A stretch of 64,000 nt of DNA from Synechococcus sp. RCC307 (GTDB lineage Bacteria > Cyanobacteriota > Cyanobacteriia > PCC-6307 > Cyanobiaceae), in NCBI GenBank assembly GCA_000063525.1, contig CT978603.1:2103105-2167104 (forward strand). Direction: 5' to 3'. The notes beneath the pieces are model-generated. The model was not told the DNA's origin. It did no database searches and saw only the letters and a program-made list of their open reading frames with translations. The first letter of the stretch is position 1. The number at the start of each line of letters is the position of its first letter. This document shows, in pieces, positions 28,794 through 41,865 of the stretch. The translations under genes were made by a program, and so were the position numbers.

Positions 28794-29279
28794 ATGGCCC
28801 ATCTCGCCCCACCCATCGACATCGGCATCCCCACCAACCAACGCCTGGAAATTGCCGAAGGCTTAGGCCGCCTGTTGGCCGATAGCTACGTGCTCTACCT
28901 CAAGACCCACGGCTTCCACTGGAACGTGACCGGGCCGATGTTCACCTCGCTCCACACGATGTTCATGGAGCAATACACCGAGCTGTGGACAGCCCTCGAT
29001 GAAATCGCTGAGCGGATTCGCGCCCTCGGCCAGCTGGCCCCGACGGGCGGCCGCCGCTACGCCGAACTCTCCAGCATTGAAGAGTGCAACGAATCACCGG
29101 AAGCCCTGGCCATGGTGGCTGAGCTGGTGCGGGGCCATGAAGCTGTGGCCCGCACCGCCCGCGGCGTGCTGCCGTTAGCAGAAGCCGCTGGTGATGGTCC
29201 CACCGCTGATCTGCTCAATGCGCGCCTGCAAATCCACGAAAAGACCGCCTGGATGCTGCGGGCGCTGCTCGAGGGCTGA
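28794..29279 (+). CDS. dps: Dps-family ferritin-like protein
   Basis: A 161-residue Dps monomer: it forms 12-subunit shells that oxidise and store iron and protect DNA from peroxide. The ferroxidase ligands lie in the helix KTHGFHWNVTGPMFTSLHTMF (His) and TELWTALDEIAERIRALG (Asp/Glu). The C-terminal helix ends KTAWMLRALLEG. It lies 51 bases after the sigma factor gene on the same strand. Confidence 0.93.
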   Translation: MAHLAPPIDIGIPTNQRLEIAEGLGRLLADSYVLYLKTHGFHWNVTGPMFTSLHTMFMEQYTELWTALDEIAERIRALGQLAPTGGRRYAELSSIEECNESPEALAMVAELVRGHEAVARTARGVLPLAEAAGDGPTADLLNARLQIHEKTAWMLRALLEG

Positions 29280-29281
29280 GC

Positions 29282-32282
<3,001 letters not shown>

Positions 32283-32291
32283 GCCGTTGCT

Positions 32292-32960
32292 ATGAGCAGC
32301 ACCACCATTGCCCTGCTGTCGGGCGGGCTGGATTCCGCCACCGCCGCAGCGTTAGCCAGAGAAGCCGGCCATCGCGTCATTGGCCTGTCGTTTGATTACG
32401 GCCAGCGCCACCAACGGGAGCTCAGGGCGGCCGCTGAGGTGGCGCAAGCTCTGGGCCTTGCTGAGCACCACACGATCAATGTCAACTTGGCGGCCTGGGG
32501 TGGCTCCTCCCTCACCGACCTGGATCAACCCGTTCCCGATCAAGGCGTGCAAGACGGCGTGATCCCAAGCACCTACGTGCCCGGCCGCAACACCGTGTTC
32601 ATTGCCCTGGGGCTGAGCCTGGCGGAAGCCAAAGGTGCCGAGCGCCTGGTGCTGGGGGTCAACGCCATCGACTACTCCGGCTATCCCGACTGCCGGCCGG
32701 ACTACCTCGATGCCTATCAGCACCTGGCGGATCTAGCGAGCCGCAGCGGCCGCGAGGGTCATGGCACCCAGCTTTGGGCACCGCTGGTGGAGTGGAGCAA
32801 AACCAAGATCGTGGAGGAGGCCCTACGGCTGAACGTGCCGATTGCCAGCACCTGGAGCTGTTACGCCGGCGGGGACCATCCCTGCGGCGTCTGCGACAGC
32901 TGCCGCATTCGTGATGCGGCCCTGCGCGAAGCCGGGCGCCCTGATCTCGCCAGCCGATGA
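32292..32960 (+). CDS. queC: 7-cyano-7-deazaguanine synthase
   Basis: Converts carboxydeazaguanine to preQ0 with ATP and ammonia. 222 residues. The PP-loop motif [13 protein letters not shown] is near the N-terminus. The zinc-binding cysteines are in the C-terminal stretch [19 protein letters not shown]. It follows queE directly, so the operon supplies two successive steps of preQ0 synthesis. It overlaps the start of pabB by four bases. Confidence 0.97.
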   Translation: MSSTTIALLSGGLDSATAAALAREAGHRVIGLSFDYGQRHQRELRAAAEVAQALGLAEHHTINVNLAAWGGSSLTDLDQPVPDQGVQDGVIPSTYVPGRNTVFIALGLSLAEAKGAERLVLGVNAIDYSGYPDCRPDYLDAYQHLADLASRSGREGHGTQLWAPLVEWSKTKIVEEALRLNVPIASTWSCYAGGDHPCGVCDSCRIRDAALREAGRPDLASR

Positions 32961-34246
32961 ACCCGCTGCCCTGGTGGGAGCCGCTGCAGCTCGCGGCGGC
33001 CTTGCAGCAGCGCTACGGGCACCAGGGCTTGGTGTGGCTGGATGGCGATGGCAGTCAGCGGGGCCGCTATGCCGTACTGGCAGCTGGCCCCAGCGAGCAG
33101 GTGCGATGCGATGGCTTGCCATATGACCCAGGAGCCAGCGATCCGTTTGCAGCTTTACAGCAGGCCTTCGCCCGCGGACCCGGGCACTGGCTGGGCTGGC
33201 TCAGCTATGAGGCCGCCGCCTGGATTGAGCCTGGAGAGCACTGGCACCGCCCGGCGATGGCTCAGCTCTGGGCCGGCCATTACAAGGTGGTGGTCGAACT
33301 GGATCTCCAGCAACGGCAACTGCAATTGCGCGGTGAAGGCCCACAACGCTCGGAACTGGAGCAGTTGCTGCTGCAACCACAACCCAGCCTGGAGAGCGGC
33401 GATGACGTGATCCCCCTCACGGGGTGGCAGTGGCTCACCAGCAACGCGGACTACGGCCGCCAAGTGCAGCAGGTGCGCGAATGGATCAGCGCTGGTGATC
33501 TCTTCCAGGCCAACCTCACGGCCTGCGCCGAACAGCAGCTCAACGACCCGGTCGACCCCCTGGCCCTCTACCGGCGCCTACGCCGCCAGTGCCCAGCCCC
33601 CTTTGGCGGGCTGATGTTGGCTAACCGCGATGAAGGCGTGCTGAGCACATCGCCGGAACGGTTCCTGCAGGTGAGCGCCCATGGCCTGGTGGAAACCAGA
33701 CCGATCAAAGGCACCCGGCCCCGCCACAGCGATCCAAGCCGCGATGCCGATGCAGCTGCCGAGCTGGTTTGCAGCGCCAAAGACCGCGCCGAGAACGTGA
33801 TGATTGTCGATCTGATGCGCAACGATCTGGGCCGCGTCTGCCGCAGCGGCAGCATCGAGGTTCCCCAATTGGTAGGGCTTGAGAGCTACCGGCAAGTGCA
33901 TCACCTCACCTCGGTCGTGACTGGCCAACTGAACGATCCCAGCGATCTAGCTGGACTGCTGCGGGCCTGCTGGCCTGGCGGCTCGATCACTGGTGCCCCA
34001 AAAATTCGCACCTGCCAGCAACTCAATGCATTGGAGCCTGTGGCGCGCGGTCCCTATTGCGGCAGCTTTTTCCATCGCCGCCCCGATGGCAGCTTCGACA
34101 GCAACATCCTGATTCGCAGCCTGTTGCTCAAAGGTTCAACCGTGCGCGTCCATGGCGGTTGCGGCATCGTGGCCGACTCCGACCCAACTTTGGAAACCGA
34201 AGAACTGGGATGGAAAGTGCAACCACTGCTGCGGGCCTTGAGTTGA
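32957..34246 (+). CDS. pabB: Aminodeoxychorismate synthase component I
   Basis: A 429-residue chorismate-binding enzyme making 4-amino-4-deoxychorismate for folate. The C-terminal chorismate domain has the PIKGTRPR motif with the active-site Lys typical of PabB/TrpE relatives, then [13 protein letters not shown] and GGSITGAPK. The following gene is a PabC-like lyase, which supports PabB over anthranilate synthase. The start overlaps the queC stop codon. Confidence 0.92.
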   Translation: MNPLPWWEPLQLAAALQQRYGHQGLVWLDGDGSQRGRYAVLAAGPSEQVRCDGLPYDPGASDPFAALQQAFARGPGHWLGWLSYEAAAWIEPGEHWHRPAMAQLWAGHYKVVVELDLQQRQLQLRGEGPQRSELEQLLLQPQPSLESGDDVIPLTGWQWLTSNADYGRQVQQVREWISAGDLFQANLTACAEQQLNDPVDPLALYRRLRRQCPAPFGGLMLANRDEGVLSTSPERFLQVSAHGLVETRPIKGTRPRHSDPSRDADAAAELVCSAKDRAENVMIVDLMRNDLGRVCRSGSIEVPQLVGLESYRQVHHLTSVVTGQLNDPSDLAGLLRACWPGGSITGAPKIRTCQQLNALEPVARGPYCGSFFHRRPDGSFDSNILIRSLLLKGSTVRVHGGCGIVADSDPTLETEELGWKVQPLLRALS

Positions 34247-34247
34247 G

Positions 34248-35039
34248 ATGAGCCACGCCATCGCCTGGGTTGAGCAGCAATGGGGGCATCCCGACCGCTT
34301 AGGAGTGCCCGTCAGTGATCGCGGCGTCGGCCTAGCCGACGGGGTGTTTGAAACCCTGCTGATTCGAAGCGGCGTGCCTCAACTGCTCGAGCAGCATCTG
34401 CAGCGCTGGCGGGAGGGGGCCACTTGGCTGCAGCTTCCCGAACCACCGAATCAACAGCAGGTGGAGCAATGGATCGCCGAAGCCATGCGCCGCAGCGGCA
34501 TTGCCGATGGAGCCCTGCGCATCAACTGGAGCCGGGGCAGTGGCGGCCGCGGCCTACAACCTCCTGCGCAAGCAAAAGGGCGCTGCTGGGGCAGCTTGTA
34601 TCCCCACCAACCCAGCTTCCAGCGGCAACAAGTGGTGATCAGCGAACGGGTGCAGCGCTGGGCCGACGACCCATTGAAGGGATGCAAAACCCTCGACTAC
34701 AGCGCCATGGTGCTGGCCCGACTGGAAGCCAGCCAAGCCGGTGCCAGCGATGTGCTGCTGCGCAGCAGCCAAGGCGGTCTTTGCTGCGGCAGCAGCGCCA
34801 ATCTGCTGGTGCAAGAGGGCGGGCAATGGCTCACGCCGCCGCTTAGCAGCGGCGCCTTGCCCGGAGTGATGCGAGCTCGCGGTGTCGCGATGGGGCTGAT
34901 CCAAGAAGCGCACCTGGCCGACTCTCTACCGGCTGAGCAACCCGCGCTGCTGCTCAACAGCCTGGATTGCCGCCCCTTAAATCACATCGCTGAGCCGCTT
35001 GCGGAGCCTCTGTTTGTGCAACTTTTGGGTTCAGATTGA
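34248..35039 (+). CDS. pabC: Aminodeoxychorismate lyase-like PLP enzyme
   Basis: A 263-residue class IV aminotransferase-fold protein. PabC releases pyruvate from aminodeoxychorismate to leave 4-aminobenzoate. The PLP-binding Lys is in LKGCKTLDYSAMVLARLEA, and the N-terminal DRGVGLADGVFETLL and the GGLCCGSSANLL segment are family-typical. Directly after pabB with one base between, so one operon with it. A branched-chain aminotransferase role is less likely given the context. Confidence 0.9.
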   Translation: MSHAIAWVEQQWGHPDRLGVPVSDRGVGLADGVFETLLIRSGVPQLLEQHLQRWREGATWLQLPEPPNQQQVEQWIAEAMRRSGIADGALRINWSRGSGGRGLQPPAQAKGRCWGSLYPHQPSFQRQQVVISERVQRWADDPLKGCKTLDYSAMVLARLEASQAGASDVLLRSSQGGLCCGSSANLLVQEGGQWLTPPLSSGALPGVMRARGVAMGLIQEAHLADSLPAEQPALLLNSLDCRPLNHIAEPLAEPLFVQLLGSD

Positions 35040-35162
35040 ACCGTTCTATTTTTCAATTTGAAAGAAAAATGAAAATCCACGCTGGAATCATCAGAGCGTG
35101 ACGATTGACACGGTTTCCCATGGGTGCTTGTGCATTGATGGTGATCCAACAGGTCTTGATCC

Positions 35163-35408
35163 ATGTCTCTGGGCTGCTGCAGCTACAGGAATGACGACGA
35201 TCGGATGGTGATCCTGCGCTGTTTTGGCAGCGATGGTTTTTACCTCGAGCGCGTCATCTTCCCATTTGAAGTTCTGAACTTTGTGGCTCCTCCAGAGGCT
35301 GAGGTTGAGATTTGGAGCCATTCGATCGGCAGCCCCGAACTGGTGGCAACGCATCCCATTCGAGAACTCGTCGCCCCAGAACCAGCCGAGTTGGTGAATA
35401 GTAACTAA
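35163..35408 (+). CDS. DUF1830 family protein
   Basis: An 81-residue protein typical of cyanobacteria. It opens with CCSYRNDDDRMVILRCFG and continues FYLERVIFPFEVLNFVAPPEAEVEIWSH, a small beta-rich fold. The role is unknown. It is monocistronic. The following 270 bases up to 35678 hold no gene I can support. Confidence 0.85.
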   Translation: MSLGCCSYRNDDDRMVILRCFGSDGFYLERVIFPFEVLNFVAPPEAEVEIWSHSIGSPELVATHPIRELVAPEPAELVNSN

Positions 35409-35678
35409 CAGCCAAATCAGCTCTTACAGCCATACACAGTGCTGGGCACTCAGATGTAAGGCGCAGAGAAATTTGAAGAACTCGAGCCTTGCATGAAATC
35501 TGATTGTTTGACATACCTTTTAGATGCGAGTGAAACCTGTCTTAATAAATATCAACCACAACAAGTCAAATCCAGCTTTAGCGATATCAGTAGTCATTAG
35601 CGCCAACTGGACCCGATAAACCTTAAACCCAAATCAGTGTGGTTTAATTGCTGAGCGCAAAATATCCAATTCTCGATT

Positions 35679-36965
35679 GTGTCCAGGACTTATATATTAT
35701 TCACAGGCCTTATTGGCTGGTCTTCCTTATATGTTCCAGCGAAAGCCTGGACGCAATTACTAAATAGCCATGACCAGACGAAGCCTAAACAACAAATTGA
35801 GGTGAATAACGGAAGTGCCGCTGAGCAAGACAAACCTCTGATCAGCGAAGTCCAGCTGCCCGCAGAAGGTAAAGCCATCACCATCGGCGATCCGCTGGCT
35901 CACCAAACCTGGAAGTGCGACGTTTTCATGCTCCCTCGCTCCCACGCTTGCATCGGCCCCCTTGGGATACATCAGCCGCGCAACCTGTTTGAGCACATAA
36001 TTCAAAAGGGCGCCAATTATGCCGCCCTATACGGACCATCGATGGTGAATAGCAACGGTGTTGACCTTGGTGGGCTCATCCAGACCGAACTTAGCCGCAC
36101 CCTTATCAGCAGCGGTGTGAGCTACGCGAATAAACAGATCAAGAAGATCCCCTTCTTCGCGCAGACCACCCTCGGCCTGGACGCAGCCACAAGCAGCGAC
36201 CTCACCGGATACCTCGACAGCTTCATGCGCCTCAAGACGATCGGCTACGACAACGAGGGCGATCCCATGGGCCTGATGTTTGGTCAAGCTCGGGTCACCC
36301 TCGAAACCTCTGCACAACCTCAGGTGAACGTGGGCCTGGGTAGTCGCTTTCGCCTTGGGGATGAAGCAATTGTCGGTCTGAACGGCTTCTGGGATCTCCG
36401 CACAACCAACTACTCCACTGCATACACCCGGTGGGGCATTGGCGCTGAGGGCTTCTGGAAGAGCTTTGAGTTGCGGAATAACTGGTACATCAATGGTTCT
36501 GCCGACAAAAACATCACCATCAACAACATCGACTACGTCGAACGGGTCGTTCCGGGTTGGGATGTGGAAGTGGGCTACCGCATTCCCTCTTATCCCCAGC
36601 TGGCTATTTTTGTCCGCGGGTTCAACTGGGACTACCAAGATCACAGTGACAACAGTGGCATCGAAGGCTCTGTGAACTGGCAGGCCACACCCCACGCCAA
36701 TCTGGAGCTGTGGGTGTCGAATGAAATCCCGGCATACCCCACCGACTCGAACGACACCATCGGCAATCAGCCTGGCCCCTACATCGGTGCTCGCGTTCGT
36801 CTAACCGGTCGCCCAGTGGTCTTCACCAAGAGCAACACCAAGCAGAACCTCCTCACCCAAATGACCCAACCCGTCCGGCGTCGCTATGAGGTGCTGCTTG
36901 AGCGCGTGAAAGAACCGACAAAAGGGGAAAACGGATCAATCACTTCTATTGCCCAAGGAATTTAA
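35679..36965 (+). CDS. Inverse-autotransporter-like outer-membrane beta-barrel
   Basis: A 428-residue protein starting at GTG. It has a signal peptide ending AKA (residue ~23), then a low-complexity linker and alternating amphipathic strands with Gly-Leu-Gly turns (QARVTLETSAQPQVNVGLGSRFRLGD, LNGFWDLRTTNYST). The end of the barrel resembles the intimin/invasin translocator close, M-x-x-PVRRRYEVLLERV. Intimins carry passenger domains after this point, but only about 20 residues follow here. It may be a bare barrel or porin-like protein. The start codon region is A+T-rich with no clear ribosome binding site. Confidence 0.65.
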   Translation: MSRTYILFTGLIGWSSLYVPAKAWTQLLNSHDQTKPKQQIEVNNGSAAEQDKPLISEVQLPAEGKAITIGDPLAHQTWKCDVFMLPRSHACIGPLGIHQPRNLFEHIIQKGANYAALYGPSMVNSNGVDLGGLIQTELSRTLISSGVSYANKQIKKIPFFAQTTLGLDAATSSDLTGYLDSFMRLKTIGYDNEGDPMGLMFGQARVTLETSAQPQVNVGLGSRFRLGDEAIVGLNGFWDLRTTNYSTAYTRWGIGAEGFWKSFELRNNWYINGSADKNITINNIDYVERVVPGWDVEVGYRIPSYPQLAIFVRGFNWDYQDHSDNSGIEGSVNWQATPHANLELWVSNEIPAYPTDSNDTIGNQPGPYIGARVRLTGRPVVFTKSNTKQNLLTQMTQPVRRRYEVLLERVKEPTKGENGSITSIAQGI

Positions 36966-37000
36966 AAAGACCAACTCACCACAAAATTCTCTCTTTAGAA

Positions 37001-37846
37001 ATGAGAAAAGCAATGAACTTCAAAGCAACCTGGTATGGAGCCCAAGCGCTTCTAGTCACAGGCGCCACACTGACATCTAGCTTCTTAGGTGCTGGAGATG
37101 CTCTAGCACAAAGCATGCCTGCCATTTGTCAAACTCCAGGAGCACTTGCATCACTTCCATGCAGAGGAACACCAAGCTCTTTCTTCATAACAATTGTGGA
37201 GATGGGTCTTTGCAAAAGCGAGCCCATACAGGCCTCTATCTTTGAGCGAAAGCCTGCGGAATGCGTAAAAACCTACCCTTCTGGCGATGCCGAAGGTTCT
37301 GAAGAAATCGAAATTGCAAGCGGTGCGCCATTACAACTAGGAAAGATAGATGACTTTCCATTTGGCGACTACCAGAATGCGTACGTGATAGTAAAGAAGA
37401 GGTTTGGATATACAGCAAGCTACAACGTTGGCGGGATCGTTTTTAGTACTACTGGAGTCACCCTAAATCCCAATTCTGATTCTTATGTCGGACAGATGGC
37501 CGCAGGTGTGGCTGCGCAGAGATTTAATCTCAACCTAGAGAATTTTGAATCGGGAACGGGAGCATGCTCGACTACGTTTGGCCCGGCAACATTTCCGGAC
37601 AACCCCGGCTCATTAAGGGCAATTCTTGTTAATTCATCCAATCAAAACCCTGGGGGCTGCAGCAATAGTGTTGATCGCTTAATCGGTTCTTTCAAATTCG
37701 CCAACCCTATCTCCATAAATGAAAATGCAGCCTTGACTGTTAAGTTTATGGTCAAGAATTTTGGTGTCTTCTTTCAAGAAGGTGACGCAGGGGCTATTGA
37801 GGCAGTTGGCGGTCCTTTCCGATCTCATTTCACAGTATCTCGGTAA
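37001..37846 (+). CDS. Secreted protein of unknown function (281 aa)
   Basis: Signal peptide about 1-37 (ending GAGDALAQ). The mature part has six Cys, of which the pairs near PAICQTPG/LPCRG and GLCKSE/AECVK suggest disulfides, then a beta-rich stretch (RFGYTASYNVGGIVFSTTG) and GACSTTFG/GGCSNSV. No family recognised. It lies 35 bases after the barrel gene and shares its higher A+T content, so it may be a partner of the barrel. The following 37847-38058 is A+T-rich and empty. Confidence 0.65.
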   Translation: MRKAMNFKATWYGAQALLVTGATLTSSFLGAGDALAQSMPAICQTPGALASLPCRGTPSSFFITIVEMGLCKSEPIQASIFERKPAECVKTYPSGDAEGSEEIEIASGAPLQLGKIDDFPFGDYQNAYVIVKKRFGYTASYNVGGIVFSTTGVTLNPNSDSYVGQMAAGVAAQRFNLNLENFESGTGACSTTFGPATFPDNPGSLRAILVNSSNQNPGGCSNSVDRLIGSFKFANPISINENAALTVKFMVKNFGVFFQEGDAGAIEAVGGPFRSHFTVSR

Positions 37847-38058
37847 AATTAGAATAAATGCCACTCTTAAGTTATTGCAAAGTATTCCAAATTCTCAATC
37901 GAATGTCAGGGATTAAGGCACATTATTGATGGCTTTATTTTGCTCACCAAGTCGCTAAATCGTTTTTGCTGGTAAAGGCTTGGCCTGCGACTGCTGTTGA
38001 ACTAATGACACAGATCGACCTGAGCAATGCTCAACCCCTAACGCGATAAATCCTCTAC

Positions 38059-38769
38059 TCAAACGCTGAGGAACTTCTCCACCACGTCCTGACTGAGTTC
38101 GGTGGTGGGTCCACTGGCCACAATCCCGCCGCGCTGCATCGCGTAGTAGCGATCAGCCTGCCGCACGAAATGCAGGTGCTGCTCCACCAGCAGCACACTG
38201 ATTCCTTGCTCGCGAATGATGCGCCGCACCGCCTGTTCAATGTCTTGCACGATGTTGGGCTGAATGCCTTCGGTGGGTTCATCCAGCAGCAACAGCGACG
38301 GCTTGCCCATCAAGGCCCGGGCAATCGCCAATTGCTGCTGTTGCCCGCCACTGAGGTCGCCTCCTTTGCGGGGCAAGAAGTCACGCAAAATCGGAAACAG
38401 CTCATACACAAAAGGATCAATCCGTTTCTGACGGCCCATCCCCCCCGGCCGCGCTTCTAGGCCCAACAGCAGGTTTTCCTCAACAGTGAGTTGGGGAATG
38501 ATTTCGCGCCCCTGGGGCACGTAGCCCACACCGGCGCGAGCCCGCTGGTGGGGCGGCTGCCGGTCGAGGCACTGCTCAGCAAAGTTGATCTGACCGCTGC
38601 GGGGCTTGAGCAAACCAATAATGCTTTTCAGCAAGGTGGTTTTGCCGACGCCATTGCGGCCGATCAGACACACCATCTCCCCAGAATTCACGGTGAGGTC
38701 CACATCCCGCAGGATGTGGCTCTCGCCGTAGTAGGTGTTCAAGGCGCGAATCTCGAGCTGTTCCATCAC
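38059..38769 (-). CDS. urtE: Urea ABC transporter ATP-binding protein UrtE
   Basis: A 236-residue ATPase of the branched-chain amino-acid (LivF) type. Walker A GRNGVGKTT, signature LSGGQQQQLAIARAL, Walker B LLLLDEPTEGIQP. The opening IRALNTYYGESHILRDVDL is that of UrtE. It overlaps urtD by four bases and is the last gene of the urtABCDE operon on the minus strand, whose proteins import urea at low concentration. Confidence 0.95.
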   Translation of the reverse strand: MMEQLEIRALNTYYGESHILRDVDLTVNSGEMVCLIGRNGVGKTTLLKSIIGLLKPRSGQINFAEQCLDRQPPHQRARAGVGYVPQGREIIPQLTVEENLLLGLEARPGGMGRQKRIDPFVYELFPILRDFLPRKGGDLSGGQQQQLAIARALMGKPSLLLLDEPTEGIQPNIVQDIEQAVRRIIREQGISVLLVEQHLHFVRQADRYYAMQRGGIVASGPTTELSQDVVEKFLSV

Positions 38770-39515
38770 ATCTCCTCCTGGGTGCCGAGATAAACCTCAA
38801 TGACTTGGGGGTCCTGCTGGATCTGATCCATGGACCCCTCACACAACACATGGCCTTGATGCAGCACCGTGACCGGGCTGTTGAGCCGGCGAATGAACTC
38901 CATGTCGTGCTCAATCACCAACACGGTGTGATCCCCGGCTAACGACTTGAGCAAGTCAGCCGTTAGATCAGTTTCCTCATCAGTCAGCCCAGCCACCGGT
39001 TCATCCACCAGCAGCAGGTCGGGGTCTTGGCCCACCAACATGGCGATCTCCAGCCACTGCTTTTGGCCGTGTGAGAGGGAACCCGCTAGCCAATCAGCGC
39101 GGTTCTGCAGATTGACGATCTCCATCAAGTGCTGCACCTGATCACGCTGATCAGCCGTGAGCCGGCCGAAGAGCAAATCCAGGGGCTGCTTCGGGCGACT
39201 GACCGCCAGAGCCAAGTTTTCTTGAACGCTGAGCTTTTCAAACACCCGCGGACTTTGAAACTTGCGGCCAATGCCGAGCCGGGCGATGCGGTGCTCACGG
39301 GCACCCACCAACGAGCGTCCCTTGAACACCACCTGGCCTTCGGTGGGCTTGGTCTTGCCGGTGATCACATCCAAGAAGGTGGTTTTGCCAGCACCATTGG
39401 GGCCAATCACCGCTCTGAGCTCGCCCGGTTGGAGGCTGAGATTGAGATCCCGCAGGGCCAGAAAGCCGTCGAAGCTGACGGTGATCTGGCGCAACTCCAA
39501 GAGAGGAGTCGTCAT
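38766..39515 (-). CDS. urtD: Urea ABC transporter ATP-binding protein UrtD
   Basis: A 249-residue ATPase (LivG type), partner of UrtE. Walker A GPNGAGKTTFLDVITGKTKP, signature segment LSHGQKQWLEIAML (the H replacing G is usual in UrtD), Walker B LLLVDEPVAGLTDEE. Starts inside the end of urtC by four bases, indicating translational coupling. Confidence 0.95.
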   Translation of the reverse strand: MTTPLLELRQITVSFDGFLALRDLNLSLQPGELRAVIGPNGAGKTTFLDVITGKTKPTEGQVVFKGRSLVGAREHRIARLGIGRKFQSPRVFEKLSVQENLALAVSRPKQPLDLLFGRLTADQRDQVQHLMEIVNLQNRADWLAGSLSHGQKQWLEIAMLVGQDPDLLLVDEPVAGLTDEETDLTADLLKSLAGDHTVLVIEHDMEFIRRLNSPVTVLHQGHVLCEGSMDQIQQDPQVIEVYLGTQEEM

Positions 39516-40639
39516 GGCTGCACCTCCTCATTGCCATCAATTTCCAGCTTGGGATAGGTCGCCAACTTGCGAACCCAGCCCACCTTTGAAAGCAGATTTT
39601 GAGGGCCATCGGTTTTGAACCAACCGATCACACCCTCAGGCAACACTGTGACGACCAGGATGAACAAACCGCCCTGGATAAACAGCCAGCCCTGAGGCCA
39701 GGCCTCAGACACCAGGCTCTTGGCATACATGATCACAACGGCGCCGAAGATCGCCCCCACGAGCGTGCCGCGGCCGCCCACGGCCACCCAAATCACCATC
39801 TCAATCGAGAAGGGAACCGCCATGTATTGCGGTGAAACGATGCCGGACTGCACGGTGAACAGCGCGCCGCCAATGCCGGCCAAACCACCGGCAATGGCAA
39901 AGACAATGGTCTTAAACAGCGTGGGATTGAAGCCGGTGAAGCGCAGCCGTGGTTCGTCATCACGAATGGCAATCAGCACATCGCCAAAGCGGCCCTTCAC
40001 CACCCAACGCACGAACAGCCAAGCCAGAAACACCAGAACACAGGTCACCCAGAAGAAGTACCGCTGCATCTCTGGGGAGCCCACCATCTGACCAAACAGC
40101 TGAGTCACATCGGTTTTGAGGCCATTGGTGCCATTGATCAGCTTCTGCTGGCCGTTGAAGAAGTTGAAAAAAACCAACAGCGCAGCCTGGGTGAGGATCG
40201 AGAAGTAGACCCCCTTGATGCGATTGCGGAACACCATGTTCCCGAGCAGCGCAGCCAACAGTGATGGAACCAACCAGATGGCAATCAGCGTGAACAACGG
40301 GTTGTGAAACGGCTCCCAGAAAAACGGCAACCGATCTACGCCGTACAAGCTGAAGAACTCAGGGATGCCATTGGGTTGGCCAGACGAGCTGTTGAGCTGC
40401 AAATACATCGCAGCCCCATAACCACCCAAGGCAAAAAAGATGCCCTGACCGAGGCTGAGTAATCCGGTGAAGCCCCAGATCAGGTCAATTCCCAAAGCAA
40501 CGATGGCCAGCGATAGAAAGCGGCCGAGCAGGTTGAGGCGAAACACTGGCAGCACTGCCGGGGCGGCGATGGCCACGGCCACGATCACCGCCCAAAACAC
40601 CAGCCACCGCCAGCGCTGTTGTTGAAAGGCTTGGAACAT
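39512..40639 (-). CDS. urtC: Urea ABC transporter permease UrtC
   Basis: A 375-residue multi-spanning permease of the LivM family. Recognisable segments are LIWGFTGLLSLGQGIFFALGGYGAAMYL near the N-terminus and GRFGDVLIAIRDDEPRLRFTGFNP in the ATPase-contact loop. It lies four bases downstream of urtB and overlaps urtD by four bases. Confidence 0.95.
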   Translation of the reverse strand: MFQAFQQQRWRWLVFWAVIVAVAIAAPAVLPVFRLNLLGRFLSLAIVALGIDLIWGFTGLLSLGQGIFFALGGYGAAMYLQLNSSSGQPNGIPEFFSLYGVDRLPFFWEPFHNPLFTLIAIWLVPSLLAALLGNMVFRNRIKGVYFSILTQAALLVFFNFFNGQQKLINGTNGLKTDVTQLFGQMVGSPEMQRYFFWVTCVLVFLAWLFVRWVVKGRFGDVLIAIRDDEPRLRFTGFNPTLFKTIVFAIAGGLAGIGGALFTVQSGIVSPQYMAVPFSIEMVIWVAVGGRGTLVGAIFGAVVIMYAKSLVSEAWPQGWLFIQGGLFILVVTVLPEGVIGWFKTDGPQNLLSKVGWVRKLATYPKLEIDGNEEVQP

Positions 40640-40643
40640 CAGC

Positions 40644-41798
40644 TCAGGCCTCCACCATGCGTCCCTTCTGCGGGAACAAGCCCGCGGGACGGAACTGCAA
40701 GAACACCACGATCAAGGCGAAGACCAGCACCTGGGCCATGCTCGTGGTGGCAAAAAACTGAACGGTGCTCTCCAGCGGTGCCGGCATGTCGGGCCAGATC
40801 GTCAACAAGCGTCCGGCGCCGATCAAGTCGGTGAGTAAGCCGATCGCAAAGGAGGCGATCACGGTGCCAAGCAAATTGCCCACACCACCGAGCACCACCA
40901 CCATGAAGCAGCCAACGATGTAGGAGGTGCCCACATTCGGGCCCACCGATCCCAGCAACGACACGGCCACTCCGGCGATCCCAGCTAGGCCAGAGCCGAT
41001 GCCAAAGGTGAGCACATCCACCGTGTCGGTGGGGATGCCAAGGCAGTCACTCATCTCGCGGTTTTGGGTCACCGCACGAATCCGCATCCCCCAGACGCTG
41101 CGATTCAAGAACCAGGTGACCCCCACCACCGCAAGGATCGTGATCACGATGATCACCAGGCGCGGCACCGGGAAGGTGAGATCCATAAATTCAATGCCGC
41201 CACGCATCCATTTCGGTGCGGTCACATCCACGTTCCGGGATGTGGCACGGGCAATCTTGCTGATCTGGGAGGCCAACACGCTGCCGAACAGCACTCCAGC
41301 AAGAGCCGAAACGCCCCAGCTACCGGCCCGCACCCAACGGCTGCGGGGACCTTGCAAGAGATCCTGCGGCAGCACCAAGGGAAGCGAAAAGCCCAGCACC
41401 AAGGCCAGCACCACACCGGCGGCTTGGGCCAGCGGCACGCTGCGCACGAACTGCTGCAGGATCAAGCTCACGCCCCAAGTCGCCAATAGAGTTTCCAGTG
41501 GACTGCCGTAGAGACGGCGAATAACAGTGCGCTCGAGCAGGATCCCCACCACACCGCTGGTGATAAAGGCAATCGGGATCGCGACCAAGACGTAGAGGTT
41601 GTAAACCGGCTGCAGCGCAGGCAGTTTGAAAATCAGCTGAACCACATAGGTGGTGTAAGCCCCGAGCATGATCAGCTCGCCATGGGCGAGGTTGATCACA
41701 CCCATCAGGCCAAAGACGATCGCCAGTCCAAGTGCTGCCACCAGCAAAACCGAGCCGATGGCAACCCCGTTGAACAAGCTTTCAAAAAGCAGTTGCAC
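40644..41798 (-). CDS. urtB: Urea ABC transporter permease UrtB
   Basis: The LivH-type permease of the urea transporter. The frame is open to GTG 41876, but that would place a terminator-like hairpin (41840-41865) inside the coding sequence. I prefer GTG 41798, which gives 384 residues starting MQLLFESLFNGVAIGSVLLV, where LivH/UrtB proteins normally begin. Neither start has a clear Shine-Dalgarno sequence. Signature loop RAVTQNREMSDCLGIPTDTVD is present. The central region has a longer linker than plain LivH. Confidence 0.9.
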   Translation of the reverse strand: MQLLFESLFNGVAIGSVLLVAALGLAIVFGLMGVINLAHGELIMLGAYTTYVVQLIFKLPALQPVYNLYVLVAIPIAFITSGVVGILLERTVIRRLYGSPLETLLATWGVSLILQQFVRSVPLAQAAGVVLALVLGFSLPLVLPQDLLQGPRSRWVRAGSWGVSALAGVLFGSVLASQISKIARATSRNVDVTAPKWMRGGIEFMDLTFPVPRLVIIVITILAVVGVTWFLNRSVWGMRIRAVTQNREMSDCLGIPTDTVDVLTFGIGSGLAGIAGVAVSLLGSVGPNVGTSYIVGCFMVVVLGGVGNLLGTVIASFAIGLLTDLIGAGRLLTIWPDMPAPLESTVQFFATTSMAQVLVFALIVVFLQFRPAGLFPQKGRMVEA

Positions 41799-41839
41799 GG
41801 AAGTGGGGGGAGACGAAAACAGCCAATGAAAAGACGAAA

Positions 41840-41865
41840 GGAGGAGCCCCAACGGGGACTCCTCC
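41840..41865 (-). terminator. Terminator-like hairpin between urtA and urtB
   Basis: On the minus strand GGAGGAG-T-CCCC, loop GTT, then GGGG-CTCCTCC, followed by TTTCGTCTTTTC. It lies in the urtA-urtB gap. A partial terminator here would make more binding protein than permease, as is common in ABC operons. Confidence 0.7.

Noticed and set aside
32957-34246. Anthranilate synthase (trpE) instead of pabB
   Set aside because: PIKGTRPR and the adjacent PabC-type lyase support folate synthesis; no trp gene is nearby.
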